A stretch of DNA of 64,000 bases from Bombella dulcis (GCF_026385505.1 NZ_JANIDV010000002.1:124001-188000); one strand, 5' to 3'; shown: positions 9,869 through 19,243, counted from the stretch's first letter. Program-made: numbers and translations. The notes: generated by a model not told the origin, from the letters alone.

Positions 9869-10938
9869 TTATTCCGTATCGCCGATGCGGGAGGACTGTA
9901 TGACAAGGGGCAGGACCTGTTCATGGTACTGCACCTCGCGGAGGACGTTCTTCACCATGTGGGGATTGAGGCCTTTTTCCAGAATGTTCTTCTTCCTGAT
10001 GTCGTACTTGCTCAGATTGTTGAAGACGACTCTCGTGAACACGATGGGACCGGTCACTTTCAGCGTTGCCACACTGCCGATGCCATGAAGGTCAGGTGTG
10101 TAGAAGAAGATGTTGGCAATCATCTGGTTGATGACCTTGGCCATCAGAGGGTGACCCGGTGCACAGATGAGGCACCATATGGGGTATTCCCCACCTTCAA
10201 TATGGGAGATTTCAGCCTTTTTGCCCCATTCAAAATATTCGGGGATGCTCCAGTCCCATTGTGAAATGACGAAGTGGTCATCATCCTGCAGGACAGATGA
10301 GAGTGGCTCAGTGCTTCCTGATTTCATGTCCAGATAGACGCCGCCATGCTGATACAGGCAGAGATAGCGGAAAAAATCAGCCTGTGCGGCACCATACAGG
10401 CGGTTCAGTCTCAGATAGGCACTCAGGGCATCCCAGCCAAAATAGGCATAAATGAAATCGAGACGGTCCTTCTCGGAATAATATTTGTATTCCCAGTCTT
10501 TATTCAGGGTCTGTAGTGACTTGATGTTCTCAAGATAGCATTCCTGCGGGCGGAGTGCATTGTCGGTCTGGTGGATGATATGGGGGATGCGTGGCGAATA
10601 GGTTTTTTCCTGAATGAATTTGAACGGGACGGTCGAGATTCGCCTGAACTCTTCCCACCAGTTGGCTTTCGTGGCCAGCTCGAACGTGCCGTCAGGCCGG
10701 GCAGACAGGAACCTGTCATGCTGTAGCAGAAGAAAGGTGTCATCACGTGGGTTCAGGACGGTAATGCCATGCTTGCTCAGCTGTTCGTACGTGGGAAGAC
10801 AGGCTCCGTATTCCTTGATGTCACAGAAATCGACATGCCTGATCCTGTCATCCTGGATTATGAGAACCGTAAAAAAATATGTCAGAAAAATCGGGTGATC
10901 CAGATCAATGTATTATTTTCGCCGTAATGATGCATCAT
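9869..10938 (-). pseudogene. Glycosyltransferase with DXD-type sugar-binding region, 5' frameshifted
   Basis: The frame is open from 10912 down to the stop at 9869 and encodes a Gly_transf_sug-type (OCH1-like) glycosyltransferase. It shows IPHIIHQT, AAQADFFRYLCLYQHGGVYL followed by the D-x-K variant of the DXD motif (YLDMKS), and a C-terminal GPIVFTRVVF. This frame has no ATG, GTG or TTG before the internal ATG at 10327, which would remove the catalytic core. A good start, ATGATG at 10938-10933 with AAAAAGG upstream, is in another frame and meets a stop after about 18 codons. One added base between about 10885 and 10920 would join the two. It may be a true pseudogene, a non-canonical start or a sequencing indel. 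Codon use is more AT-rich than in hrpB, hinting at transfer. Confidence 0.65.
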
Positions 10939-11275
10939 GATACCTTTTTGAATGTGATAGACGTATTGATCCTGTGGATTCACTATAAAAATTCAGGAAT
11001 TGACTTCATTATGATGCACCCCATTCATTAAATTAAGTAATATTACTGTTTCTTATCTCTTCATGACAGCTACAGGCGGACAGACTGCTACGGTGGATGA
11101 ATTTGTGCAAGTATCCTGCCTAATGGAAGCAAGGGTGTGTCTTGCCGGACAGGGTAGATATGAGTCATATTATGGAGATCAGGAAGGTGCTTTCAAACGG
11201 GATGGAGTGTGGTAGGGGAGGACAGAGGTCAAAACATTGCGACATGCCTGTCGTAATGAAGGGAGCGCACTATTC
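10939..11275. other. AT-rich intergenic region between glycosyltransferase remnant and HtrA-like protease
   Basis: About 340 bases with no plausible gene. The first half (to about 11060) is clearly AT-rich and presumably carries the promoter of the minus-strand glycosyltransferase. The second half leads into the protease gene and contains one candidate promoter, listed separately. I see no hairpin or repeat of note. Confidence 0.5.
11142..11170 (+). promoter_or_regulatory. Possible sigma-70-like promoter of the HtrA-like protease
   Basis: TTGCCG and TCATAT are separated by 17 bases, about 105 bases before the protease start. The match is moderate and no transcription evidence is available, so this is a weak suggestion. 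Confidence 0.25.
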
Positions 11276-12574
11276 ATGCAGCCGGTTGTGAGGCATCTGA
11301 TCTGGTCTGTCCTTTTACCGGCAGCCGTGGGGGGAACGATGGCCGCAGGCATCTGCCTGTGGTGGGTGCCCGGTGGTGAGAAGCTGCCCGAGCCGATAAG
11401 GAATACCAGCCTGTACAGGGCGGTGCATCGTCCGTCCGTTCCGGTATCGTCTCCGCTCGTGCTGCCGCCTGTGCCAACCCCCGTGACATCCAGCCCGCCA
11501 GCGGGGCAGTCCCATGAGGTGGTGGCGGTGCGTGATACGCTGAATCTGCCCAGTTTTGCGCCACTGGTGCATCAAGTCATTCCGGCGGTGGTCAATATTT
11601 CGATCTCTCACGGTTCCGCAGCAGCGGACAGTGATGACGACGATGATGACGCCACGAACCCGTCCAGCAGGGAGCCGTCATCAGCTTCGGCGCAGTCCAG
11701 ACGGAAGAAGCATGTCCGGCGTCATACCAGTAACGGGGGCAAGCCACATCATGTCCTGCATCCGGCGGATGATGAGCTGACGGGAGCTGGGTCCGGTTTT
11801 GTGGTGGATGCATCGGGAATCATCGTGACCAACCGGCATGTCATCGGTCATGCCACGAGGATCATGGTGTCACTGTCAGATGGCCGGTCGCTGCCAGCTC
11901 ACAGTCTGGGAGATGACCCGATGACGGATATTGCCGTCATCAAGGTGGACAGTGCGACACCACTGCCCTGTGTGGCATGGGGGGACAGCCGGCAGGTGGA
12001 AATCGGTGACTGGATTCTTGTGGCCGGGAATCCTTTCGGTTTCGGGTCATCCGTTACGGCCGGTATTGTCTCTGCCGTGGGGCGTGATCTGGGCAGTGGC
12101 GCACTGGATGACTTCATGCAGCTGGATGCGCCCATCAATCCGGGAAATTCCGGCGGGCCGGCCTTCAATCTTCAGGGGCAGGTCGTGGCGATGAATGCTG
12201 CCATTGCCTCACCCAGTGATGGTTCTGTTGGGATCGGGTTCGGCATTCCGTCCGAGATCGTTGCACCAGTCGTGGAATCCATTCGCAAGACGGGTCATGT
12301 TGAACATGGCTGGCTGGGTGTGACGCTCAATGATGCCAGCTCTCCCATGTGGGTTGAGGATGTGGACCCGCACGGGGCTGCATGGCGGGGCGGACTGCGG
12401 AAAAGGGACGCCATTCTGGCCATCGGTGATGTCCCCGTCCATGATGCCCGGACGGTGCTGCGCAGCGTGGCAGCAGCCCATCCGGGGACCATCTTCAATT
12501 TCACCATACGCCGGGAAGGCAAGGTCATGACCCTCCCGGTCGCACTGGGCAAACGCCCGATGGCTGATTTCTGA
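11276..12574 (+). CDS. HtrA/DegP-like trypsin-type serine protease with low-complexity insert
   Basis: Envelope protease or chaperone of the HtrA family, 432 residues. An N-terminal hydrophobic segment (HLIWSVLLPAAVGGTMAAGI) acts as signal anchor or signal peptide. The triad is visible: His in TNRHVIGHA, Asp in MTDIAVIKVD and Ser in NPGNSGGPA. A single PDZ domain fills the C-terminus. Between the anchor and protease domain lies a proline-rich stretch, a run of six aspartates and a basic patch (RRKKHVRRH), unusual for the family. I prefer the ATG at 11276 to the TTG at 11237 because GGGAG lies upstream and the signal then begins directly. It converges on the SIMPL gene with a three-base gap. 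Confidence 0.88.
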   Translation: MQPVVRHLIWSVLLPAAVGGTMAAGICLWWVPGGEKLPEPIRNTSLYRAVHRPSVPVSSPLVLPPVPTPVTSSPPAGQSHEVVAVRDTLNLPSFAPLVHQVIPAVVNISISHGSAAADSDDDDDDATNPSSREPSSASAQSRRKKHVRRHTSNGGKPHHVLHPADDELTGAGSGFVVDASGIIVTNRHVIGHATRIMVSLSDGRSLPAHSLGDDPMTDIAVIKVDSATPLPCVAWGDSRQVEIGDWILVAGNPFGFGSSVTAGIVSAVGRDLGSGALDDFMQLDAPINPGNSGGPAFNLQGQVVAMNAAIASPSDGSVGIGFGIPSEIVAPVVESIRKTGHVEHGWLGVTLNDASSPMWVEDVDPHGAAWRGGLRKRDAILAIGDVPVHDARTVLRSVAAAHPGTIFNFTIRREGKVMTLPVALGKRPMADF

Positions 12575-12577
12575 TCC

Positions 12578-13372
12578 TCAGGGTGTAGGCGGTTCCCGGT
12601 CTGCCAGGCGGGCTTGTGCATGGACGGTCACGCGGACGGTCTGCATTTCTGCCGTGCTCTCAGGGGGTGCGGAAGCACTGCGGGCCATCATGAGCATGGG
12701 CGGGGTACCAAAAGGCGGATGTGGCTCGAAGCCATCAGGGCCATGCCCGCCGATGCGCACCCGTTCCAGACCAAGGAGAGTCTGGCCCAGTGCCGTGGCA
12801 TCTTCCTCAGCCTGCTGGCGAAGTTTCTTGAGGGCACCGAGACGGGCCTGCTGTTCCAGCTTCTCCCGTGTTTCCGGGTTGAGGGTCCACTGCATGTCCT
12901 CGATGCCCAGTCCCATCTTCTGGAGTTTTTCGGCCAGGGCAAGCAGGCCGTCACGATTCTGGCTGCTCAGGGTCAGGCTCTGGCGGGCAACCCAGTTTTT
13001 CCTGTTATGGGGGCCATAGTCTTCATTGACGGTGTAGTTGTCTGCCGTGGTCTTCACGTCAGGCTGGTCTTTCAGCACGGCCATGGCACTGCTGATGAGC
13101 TGGTTGAGCTGCTGCTGTGTGCTGGTGGGTGAGGGGCCTTCCATCCTGGCAGAAAAATGGATGGAGAGGGTATCGGCCTTTGCCTGTTCCTCGTCAGAGA
13201 CGGAGAAGGACAGCAGGGTGCCGTGAGGATGTGGCGGCGGGGGTGTCGTGACGACAGCACCGCCATCCGGTACGGCAAGAGCCGGGGATGCAGAGACGGT
13301 GGCTCCGCCCAGCAGGCAGCCTGTGGCCAGGGCTGTCAGACAGAGACGGTGCAGGGGATGACGTAGGCTCAT
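12578..13372 (-). CDS. SIMPL domain (DUF541/YggE-like) secreted protein
   Basis: Periplasmic protein of 264 residues with a clear signal peptide (LCLTALATGCLLGGATVSASPALA). The rest fits the SIMPL/DUF541 domain, whose E. coli member YggE is linked to oxidative-stress defence; biochemical function is unclear. Recognisable parts include ADTLSIHFSARMEG, a central QDVKTT-like strand region (DQPDVKTTADNYTVNEDY) and the alternating helix LEQQARLGALKKLRQQAEED. Its ATG overlaps the stop of the upstream small secreted protein by four bases, so the two are probably translated together. It ends three bases from the convergent HtrA-like protease. Confidence 0.85.
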   Translation of the reverse strand: MSLRHPLHRLCLTALATGCLLGGATVSASPALAVPDGGAVVTTPPPPHPHGTLLSFSVSDEEQAKADTLSIHFSARMEGPSPTSTQQQLNQLISSAMAVLKDQPDVKTTADNYTVNEDYGPHNRKNWVARQSLTLSSQNRDGLLALAEKLQKMGLGIEDMQWTLNPETREKLEQQARLGALKKLRQQAEEDATALGQTLLGLERVRIGGHGPDGFEPHPPFGTPPMLMMARSASAPPESTAEMQTVRVTVHAQARLADREPPTP

Positions 13373-13719
13373 TGATGAGGCTCTTCCTGATGTTTCAGTA
13401 AAACGAGTGCACGCCGTAGACGACCGATGCCCGCCCTTATGTGATTCTGCTGGCAGAGTTCCCGCCCCTGTTCCTGCAGATGCTGTGCGTCTTCCATGGC
13501 TCCGACGGGAACGTCATGGGGCAGGCGCATTTTTTCGGCCAGATGATTGCTCAGCTGGGCGCAGTAGGCCTGACTGTCACTGGTGATGACGAGGTCCTGC
13601 GAGGCGGCAGGAGGCGGGGCATCTTCATGCAGCAGTGATCCCCAGGCAAGTCCGGGCCGTGATGGCATCTGGACCAGCAGAAGGATGACAGTGAGGAAGA
13701 ATACGGTGCGCATGGTCAT
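13369..13719 (-). CDS. Small secreted protein of unknown function
   Basis: Product of 116 residues with an N-terminal signal peptide (TVFFLTVILLLVQMPSRPGLAWG). The mature part contains two cysteines (AYCAQL and RELCQQ) about 50 residues apart and a helical tail, IRAGIGRLRRALVLL, that resembles a short repeat-like helix pair found in small alphaproteobacterial exported proteins. I cannot assign a function. It overlaps the SIMPL gene start by four bases and follows the sensor kinase gene after 78 bases on the same strand, so it may be part of the same transcription unit. Start could also be the third codon. Confidence 0.7.
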   Translation of the reverse strand: MTMRTVFFLTVILLLVQMPSRPGLAWGSLLHEDAPPPAASQDLVITSDSQAYCAQLSNHLAEKMRLPHDVPVGAMEDAQHLQEQGRELCQQNHIRAGIGRLRRALVLLKHQEEPHQ

Positions 13720-13797
13720 GGGGATATCACAGCCAACATGCCCTGAAGATGGGCGGGATATGAATATTCAGTAACGGGGATGGGGAGCAGTGGGAGG

Positions 13798-15312
13798 TCA
13801 TGACGGTCCTTCCGTGAGAGGGGCCTTTCGGGTGGTCTGCTCCGCATCCTGCGTGAGGGGCAGGAAGAGCGTGACCTTCAGGCCCGGATTGGCCTTCGTG
13901 AGGGTCAGGCGGCCATGATGCAGGCTGGTGACGGCCTGCACCAGAGACAGGCCCAGCCCGGAACCGGGCGTGTTGCGGGCACTTTCAGCCCGGAAGAACC
14001 GCTCATGGGCACGGAGTATGTCGGCATCATTCATGCCCGGCCCCTGATCCTGCACGCTGATTTCCAGCCCTGCCGGGCTGCATTCCGACGGTGAGTGGCC
14101 CGGTGGGGCGATGGCAGGGACAGGGCGGGCACGGAGGGTCAGCGCACTGTCCGGCGGAGAGAACTTGATGGCATTGTCCAGCAGATTGGCCAGAGCCTGC
14201 TGGAGCATCCGTTCATCGCCGAACAGGGGCGGGAGGGGAACGATATCAAGGTGGAGGTTCAGTCCGGCTTCTTCGGCAGAAGCCTCATACAGCTCTGCCA
14301 TGTTGGCCAGAAGCTGGTTGAGGTCCATCATCGTGAAGGCTGAACGGCGGGACCCCGCCTCAATCTGGGCAATGCGGAGCAGGGCTTCGAAAATGCCGGT
14401 AATGTGGTCCAGATCGCCGATGGCCCTGTCTACCGCCGTGCGGAGTTCCTCCGGAGAGGTGGCGGAGAAGAGGGCTTCCTCAAGCTGGTTGCGGGCACGG
14501 GTGATGGGCGTCCGCAGGTCATGGGCAATGGCATTGGAGACCTGCCGGACACCTTCCATCAGCCGGTTGATCCTGTCCAGCATGGTGTTGACCGTCTCGG
14601 CCACGAGGTCCGTCTCGCTGCCGGTCAGGGCGATGCGGTGATTGAGGTCGCCACTGGCCACGGCGGAGGCCGTGCGGGCGATGGAACCGACCATGCGGCG
14701 GAAGAGGTCCCGCACCACCAGCGCACCGCCTACGGCCAGCAGGGCGATCATGACGGCACACCAGATGACCGTGCGGGTGATGACGGTGCTGAGCAGCGTG
14801 CGGCCCCGTATGTCATGCCCGACAATCAGCCTGAAGCCATGAGGCAGATCATAGGCCTTGAATTCCGCCGGGGTGGTGAAAGTATAGCGGCGGATGGTCA
14901 GCTCGTAGAAATGGTCCATCCGCTTGATGGCGACCGGCCAGCCCGGCAGGTTCCCGGCCAGCCTGCGGCCATGACGGTCCGTCAGCAGATAGAGGGCGTC
15001 ATCATCGATGTTCTGTTCCAGGCGGTCCGTGATGGCGTCGCCAAGAGCCGGTGCCCCGCCATAGGTCCAGCGTTTCTGGAGTTCCTGTGCATCCGTCTCG
15101 ATGAAAGCCCGAACATGCCGGTTGAGCAGGTTGGTGCTGCTCCACCAGATGAAGGACAGGAACAGCGTGGCGGAGATGAGGAACAGGACGCCATAGCCCA
15201 GGGCAAAATTGATGCCCGCCGACCGGATGGGCCAGTGTCTGCGCCGGCCTTCCCCCTGTTTCCTGCGCCACGGGGGGAATCGGCGTCGTGAGGGAGGCCT
15301 GTCCTCTGCCAT
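13798..15312 (-). CDS. Two-component sensor histidine kinase
   Basis: Membrane sensor kinase of 504 residues. After a very basic cytoplasmic N-terminus comes a transmembrane helix (FALGYGVLFLISATLFLSFI), a periplasmic domain of about 110 residues, a second helix near 180-200 and a HAMP linker. The phosphoaccepting histidine lies in AIAHDLRTP. The N box is LANLLDNAIKFS, and G boxes are QDQGPGM and GSGLGLSLV. It is encoded 26 bases downstream of the OmpR-type regulator, its likely partner. The signal is unknown; the downstream secreted SIMPL and small proteins suggest an envelope cue, which is inference. Confidence 0.92.
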   Translation of the reverse strand: MAEDRPPSRRRFPPWRRKQGEGRRRHWPIRSAGINFALGYGVLFLISATLFLSFIWWSSTNLLNRHVRAFIETDAQELQKRWTYGGAPALGDAITDRLEQNIDDDALYLLTDRHGRRLAGNLPGWPVAIKRMDHFYELTIRRYTFTTPAEFKAYDLPHGFRLIVGHDIRGRTLLSTVITRTVIWCAVMIALLAVGGALVVRDLFRRMVGSIARTASAVASGDLNHRIALTGSETDLVAETVNTMLDRINRLMEGVRQVSNAIAHDLRTPITRARNQLEEALFSATSPEELRTAVDRAIGDLDHITGIFEALLRIAQIEAGSRRSAFTMMDLNQLLANMAELYEASAEEAGLNLHLDIVPLPPLFGDERMLQQALANLLDNAIKFSPPDSALTLRARPVPAIAPPGHSPSECSPAGLEISVQDQGPGMNDADILRAHERFFRAESARNTPGSGLGLSLVQAVTSLHHGRLTLTKANPGLKVTLFLPLTQDAEQTTRKAPLTEGPS

Positions 15313-15338
15313 GATGTGACCCTCCGCTGCTTCCGCTT

Positions 15339-16025
15339 TCAGTCCTGCGTGGGGCGGAGAATGTAGCCCGCATTGCGCACGGTGTGGATGATGGCTGTCT
15401 CGAAGGGTTTGTCCACTTTCTGGCGCAGCCGGGAGACATGCACGTCAATCACGTTTGTCTGTGGGTCGAAATGGTAGTCCCAGACTTTTTCCAGCAGCAT
15501 GGTCCGGGTGACGACCTGTCCGGCATGACGGACGAGGAATTCCAGCAGGCGGAATTCACGGGGCTGGAGGTCGATCTTCTGGCCGCCACGACGGACCTCA
15601 CGGGAGAGGAGATCAAGCGAGAGGTCGCCCACCGTCAGGGATGTTTCCGGAGCGGATTCGTTATGGCCCCGGCGTCCCAGGGCTTCCACACGGGCCAGTA
15701 GCTCGGAGAAGGCGAACGGCTTCGTGACGTAATCATCCCCGCCAGCCCGCAGGCCGTCCACCCGGTCATCGACTTCGGAGAGGGCGGACAGCAGAAGCAC
15801 GGGCGTGTTGTTCTTCTGGCCGCGCAGGGTTTCAAGAATGTTCAGGCCGTCAATGCCACCGGGAAGCATCCGGTCAAGGATGATGATGTCATATTTTTCC
15901 CCGATGGCCAGATACAGCCCGTCCTTGCCGTTATCGGCCTGGTCCACGTTATGTCCGGCTTCTTTCAGCCCCTTGAGGACGAAGGAGCGGACAGTCGGGT
16001 CATCCTCAACCAGTAGAATACGCAT
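15339..16025 (-). CDS. OmpR-family response regulator
   Basis: DNA-binding response regulator of 228 residues. The receiver domain shows the acidic pair in LLVEDD, the phosphoacceptor aspartate in IIILDRMLPGG and the lysine in YVTKPF. The C-terminal winged helix includes LQPREFRLLEFLVRHAG and NVIDVHVSRLRQKVD. It is transcribed ahead of the sensor kinase and begins about 170 bases from the divergent aldo-keto reductase. Targets are unknown. Confidence 0.94.
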   Translation of the reverse strand: MRILLVEDDPTVRSFVLKGLKEAGHNVDQADNGKDGLYLAIGEKYDIIILDRMLPGGIDGLNILETLRGQKNNTPVLLLSALSEVDDRVDGLRAGGDDYVTKPFAFSELLARVEALGRRGHNESAPETSLTVGDLSLDLLSREVRRGGQKIDLQPREFRLLEFLVRHAGQVVTRTMLLEKVWDYHFDPQTNVIDVHVSRLRQKVDKPFETAIIHTVRNAGYILRPTQD

Positions 16026-16192
16026 TGGTCCTGCCTGTTTTCCTGATATGCTGCATCGTGCATCTTGTGGGGCAAGGATAGCGGCAAGCCGGGGTAAAAG
16101 GGAAGCATCGCCCTTTCCGCTCCCCGGTTCCTCACATTACGGATATGTAAGAATATCCGGCCGCTGGAAATCATTGGCAGGGAGAGATAGCC

Positions 16193-17242
16193 ATGCAGTA
16201 CAGGAAACTGGGGCGGACTGGCCTGAAGGTGAGTGAACTATGCCTTGGGACCATGACATACGGCCAGCAGAATACTGAGGCTGAGGGCCATGCCCAGCTC
16301 GATATGGCTCTTGAACATGGCGTAAATTTCATTGACACGGCAGAGCTGTATTCCATTCCCCCACGGGCGGAAACGCAGGGGGCCACTGAGCGGATCGTGG
16401 GGAGCTGGCTGAAGGCCCGTGGCAACCGGGAGAAGGTCATTCTGGCCAGCAAGGTGGTCGGGCGCAGCCAGAATGACTGGTTCCGACCGGATGGTGAAAA
16501 GCCACGCCTGACACCGGCGCAGATACGCTATGCCATTGAAGGGTCTCTCCGGCGGCTGAATACGGATTATCTGGACCTTTACCAGCTTCACTGGCCGGAT
16601 CGTGACATCAACATTTTCGGGGAGGGTGGCACGACGTTCCGCACGCTTTCCGATGCGGACGAGGTGCCGATTGCCGAGACTCTCGGTGCTCTGGGGGAGC
16701 TGGTGAAGGAAGGCAAGGTCCGTCATGTGGGCCTGTCCAACGAGACGGCCTGGGGCGTGTCGGAATTCCTGCGTGTTTCACGGGAGGAAAAGCAGCCCCG
16801 CATTGCGTCCATCCAGAACGCCTACAATCTGCTGAACCGGACCTATGAGATCGGTCTGGCGGAAATGGGCCTGCGGGAAGATGTCGGCCTGCTGGCCTAT
16901 TCCCCTCTGGCGCAGGGCTATCTGACAGGCAAATATCTGGATGGTGCCCGCCCGCCGGGGGCACGCACGACCCTGTTCAATCGGGGCCAGCGTTATGAGA
17001 AACCCGGCGTGGATGAGGCCATCCGGGCCTATCAGGCACTGGCGAAGGAATCCGGGCTTGACTTTGCCCAGATGGCCATTGCCTTCGTCACGTCCCGCCC
17101 GTTCGTGACCTCCAACATCATCGGTGCCACGACGATGGAGCAGCTCGAAACGGCCCTGATCTCCATTCAGGTGGAGATCGCGCCGGAGCTGGAGGAAAAG
17201 ATCAACGCCATCCACCAGCTGAATGCCAATCCGGCCCCCTGA
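16193..17242 (+). CDS. Tas-like NADP(H)-dependent aldo-keto reductase
   Basis: Cytosolic aldo/keto reductase of 349 residues, closest in style to the Tas/YajO group. The catalytic aspartate and tyrosine lie in FIDTAELY, the lysine in VILASKVVGR and the histidine in LYQLHWPDR. C-terminal IIGATTMEQL and SPLAQGYLTGKY are typical of the cofactor-binding region. GGGAG precedes the ATG by about ten bases. The physiological substrate is unknown. A bidirectional terminator follows. Confidence 0.92.
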   Translation: MQYRKLGRTGLKVSELCLGTMTYGQQNTEAEGHAQLDMALEHGVNFIDTAELYSIPPRAETQGATERIVGSWLKARGNREKVILASKVVGRSQNDWFRPDGEKPRLTPAQIRYAIEGSLRRLNTDYLDLYQLHWPDRDINIFGEGGTTFRTLSDADEVPIAETLGALGELVKEGKVRHVGLSNETAWGVSEFLRVSREEKQPRIASIQNAYNLLNRTYEIGLAEMGLREDVGLLAYSPLAQGYLTGKYLDGARPPGARTTLFNRGQRYEKPGVDEAIRAYQALAKESGLDFAQMAIAFVTSRPFVTSNIIGATTMEQLETALISIQVEIAPELEEKINAIHQLNANPAP

Positions 17243-17267
17243 CGCCGCAGGCATATTTTCCTCTGGT

Positions 17268-17302
17268 GAAAACCCCGCTTCACTTCTGAGGCGGGGTTTT
17301 TC
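17268..17302. terminator. Bidirectional Rho-independent terminator
   Basis: An eight-bp inverted repeat AACCCCGC / GCGGGGTT with a 12-base loop is followed by T residues on the plus strand and preceded by A residues, so it can end both the aldo-keto reductase transcript and the convergent cytochrome bc1 operon. Confidence 0.85.
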
Positions 17303-17306
17303 GTTT

Positions 17307-18038
17307 TCAGGCTTCTTTTTTCAGCAGCTGCCAGAGAGCGAGCAGCACCCCGCCGAGCAGGGCGAGATAGAGCAGCACCGCCGTGCCGATGAAGTGACGG
17401 GTGCTGCGGTGGGAATCATCAGCCCACTGGAGGAACGCCGTCACGTCGCTGGCCATCTGGGGAATGGTGGCTTTTGTTCCATCCGGGAAGGTGATCATCC
17501 CCTCATGCAGGGGAGGACGCATCTTGAACTTGTGGTGATGCGTCAGGGCGATGGGGTTGTAATAGGTATGCGGGGCCAGCGTGACACCGGGCGGGATAGG
17601 GCGATAGCCTGCCAGCATCTGGCGGATATAGTCCGGGCCACCCCGGATGGTGCGGGCAATGTGGGACAGATCGGGCGGATAGTCTCCGCCATTATTGGCT
17701 TTGCCCACGGCTACGCTGGGATAGGGGGAGGCGATGGGGCTTTCCAGCCCGGCATGACGCTGCTGCGCCCAGTGCTGAAGGGCCGTGACGGAGGGCTGAA
17801 GGCCGATCATGTCTCCGTAATGGGCACGTTCCATGCTGTGGCAGGAGCTGCATACCTGCTGGAAGATCATCAGTCCCCGTTCTTCCGGACGCATGGGGGG
17901 CGGAGGCTCTGTCGGTGGGGGAGCTTTCTGTATGGGAACGATGGGGTCATCCGCCGTGTCGGCCAGAGCGGGCAGGCTGGTCAGGGAGACAGAGACGAGA
18001 AGGGCTGTGCCTGTCAGGACGGTACGTAGAAGCCTCAT
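17307..18038 (-). CDS. petC: Cytochrome c1 of the bc1 complex
   Basis: Membrane-anchored haem c subunit passing electrons from the Rieske protein to cytochrome c. A signal peptide precedes one haem-binding motif, CSSCH (residues 63-67), followed by SMERAHYGDM. The candidate axial methionine is in TIPQMASDV, and a C-terminal helix (TAVLLYLALLGGVLLALWQL) anchors it with the haem domain in the periplasm. At 243 residues it is on the short side for alphaproteobacteria. It overlaps the petB stop by four bases and ends the operon. Confidence 0.93.
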   Translation of the reverse strand: MRLLRTVLTGTALLVSVSLTSLPALADTADDPIVPIQKAPPPTEPPPPMRPEERGLMIFQQVCSSCHSMERAHYGDMIGLQPSVTALQHWAQQRHAGLESPIASPYPSVAVGKANNGGDYPPDLSHIARTIRGGPDYIRQMLAGYRPIPPGVTLAPHTYYNPIALTHHHKFKMRPPLHEGMITFPDGTKATIPQMASDVTAFLQWADDSHRSTRHFIGTAVLLYLALLGGVLLALWQLLKKEA

Positions 18039-19228
18039 GGTGTCTCTCCCTGTGTGGATGAACCCGTGATTTTTCGTTCTCTGTATGCGCTGACGGGCAG
18101 CAGGACCAGAAAAACGAGGAACCAGACCAGCATGGCAGCCCGGCTGAGCCAGACCCAGAGGGGCGTGGCCCCGTTCATGCCTGCCAGAATGAGGGTGATG
18201 AAGGCGATGAAGAACAGTCCCATGCCCAGCCGTACCAGCGGGCGGTATGTGGCGTTATGGCGGGGGGAACGATCCAGCCACGGCAGGGCGAAGAGAACCA
18301 GTAGGCTGGCGGAGGCAGCGATCAGCCCACCGAGACGGGAAGGAACGGCCCGCAGCATGGCAAACCACGGGGCGAGGTACCATTCCGGTGTGATGTCCGC
18401 CGGTGTCTTGAGCGAATTGGCCGGGATGACATTATCCAGCTTGCCCAGCAGATCAGGCAGGAAGAAGATCAGGATGGCGAAGAGAGCCAGAAACACGCAG
18501 ACAGCCAGACAGTCCTTCACCACATAGAATGGGGCGAAGGGGCGTGTCGTCCGGTCCGGGCGGGGGCCATCCAGCGTGGGGTTGCTGGAGCCGGTTCCAT
18601 GCAGGCAGAGAACATGCAGCCCGATCACGGTGGCGATGATGAAGCCAAGCGTGAAATGCAGGATGAAGAAGCGGTGCAGGGCGATGCCCCCCAGCGTATC
18701 CTCACCAAGCAGATAGACAAGCAGCCCGTGGCCGATGCCCGGTATGGCCTCCACGGCATGGGTGATGACAGTGGCCCCCCAGTAGGACATCTGCCCCCAC
18801 GGCAGGACATAGCCTGCAAAAGCCGTTGTCATGAACAGGAGCATCATGACCAGGCCGGAGAGCCAGACCAGTTCCCGTAGGGCCTTGTAGGACCCGTACC
18901 AGAGGCCCCGCCCGACATGGAGATAGAGCGCAGCGAACAGCATGCTGACACCACCCGTATGGATGCTGCGGATGAGCCAGCCGGAGGGGACCCGCCGTTC
19001 AATGGCTTCCACGCTGTCGAAGGCCCGGGACAGGTCCGGCTGGTAATGCAGTGACAGGAACAGCCCGCTGACGAACATCAGCCCGAAGGCGACCATCAGA
19101 CAGGCTCCCAGTGTCCAGAACAGATTGACCGGCGGCATGGGGAAGCGGGCCATGTGCCGGCAGAGAGGTTTCAGGAACGGCAGACGGGAGGAAAGCCAGC
19201 CTCTGGATGGGGGAATCGTGTCATTCAT
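18035..19228 (-). CDS. petB: Cytochrome b of the bc1 complex
   Basis: Central membrane subunit of the bc1 complex, carrying both haems b and the quinol and quinone sites. It has 397 residues and about eight transmembrane helices. Haem-ligating histidines lie in the helices containing SIHTGGVSMLFAALYLHVGR and RFFILHFTLGFIIATVIGLH. The quinol-site PEWY signature appears as ITPEWYLAPW. It lies between petA and petC with short spacing or overlap. Confidence 0.96.
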   Translation of the reverse strand: MNDTIPPSRGWLSSRLPFLKPLCRHMARFPMPPVNLFWTLGACLMVAFGLMFVSGLFLSLHYQPDLSRAFDSVEAIERRVPSGWLIRSIHTGGVSMLFAALYLHVGRGLWYGSYKALRELVWLSGLVMMLLFMTTAFAGYVLPWGQMSYWGATVITHAVEAIPGIGHGLLVYLLGEDTLGGIALHRFFILHFTLGFIIATVIGLHVLCLHGTGSSNPTLDGPRPDRTTRPFAPFYVVKDCLAVCVFLALFAILIFFLPDLLGKLDNVIPANSLKTPADITPEWYLAPWFAMLRAVPSRLGGLIAASASLLVLFALPWLDRSPRHNATYRPLVRLGMGLFFIAFITLILAGMNGATPLWVWLSRAAMLVWFLVFLVLLPVSAYRERKITGSSTQGETP

Positions 19229-19243
19229 CGTGTGGGCCGTTCC

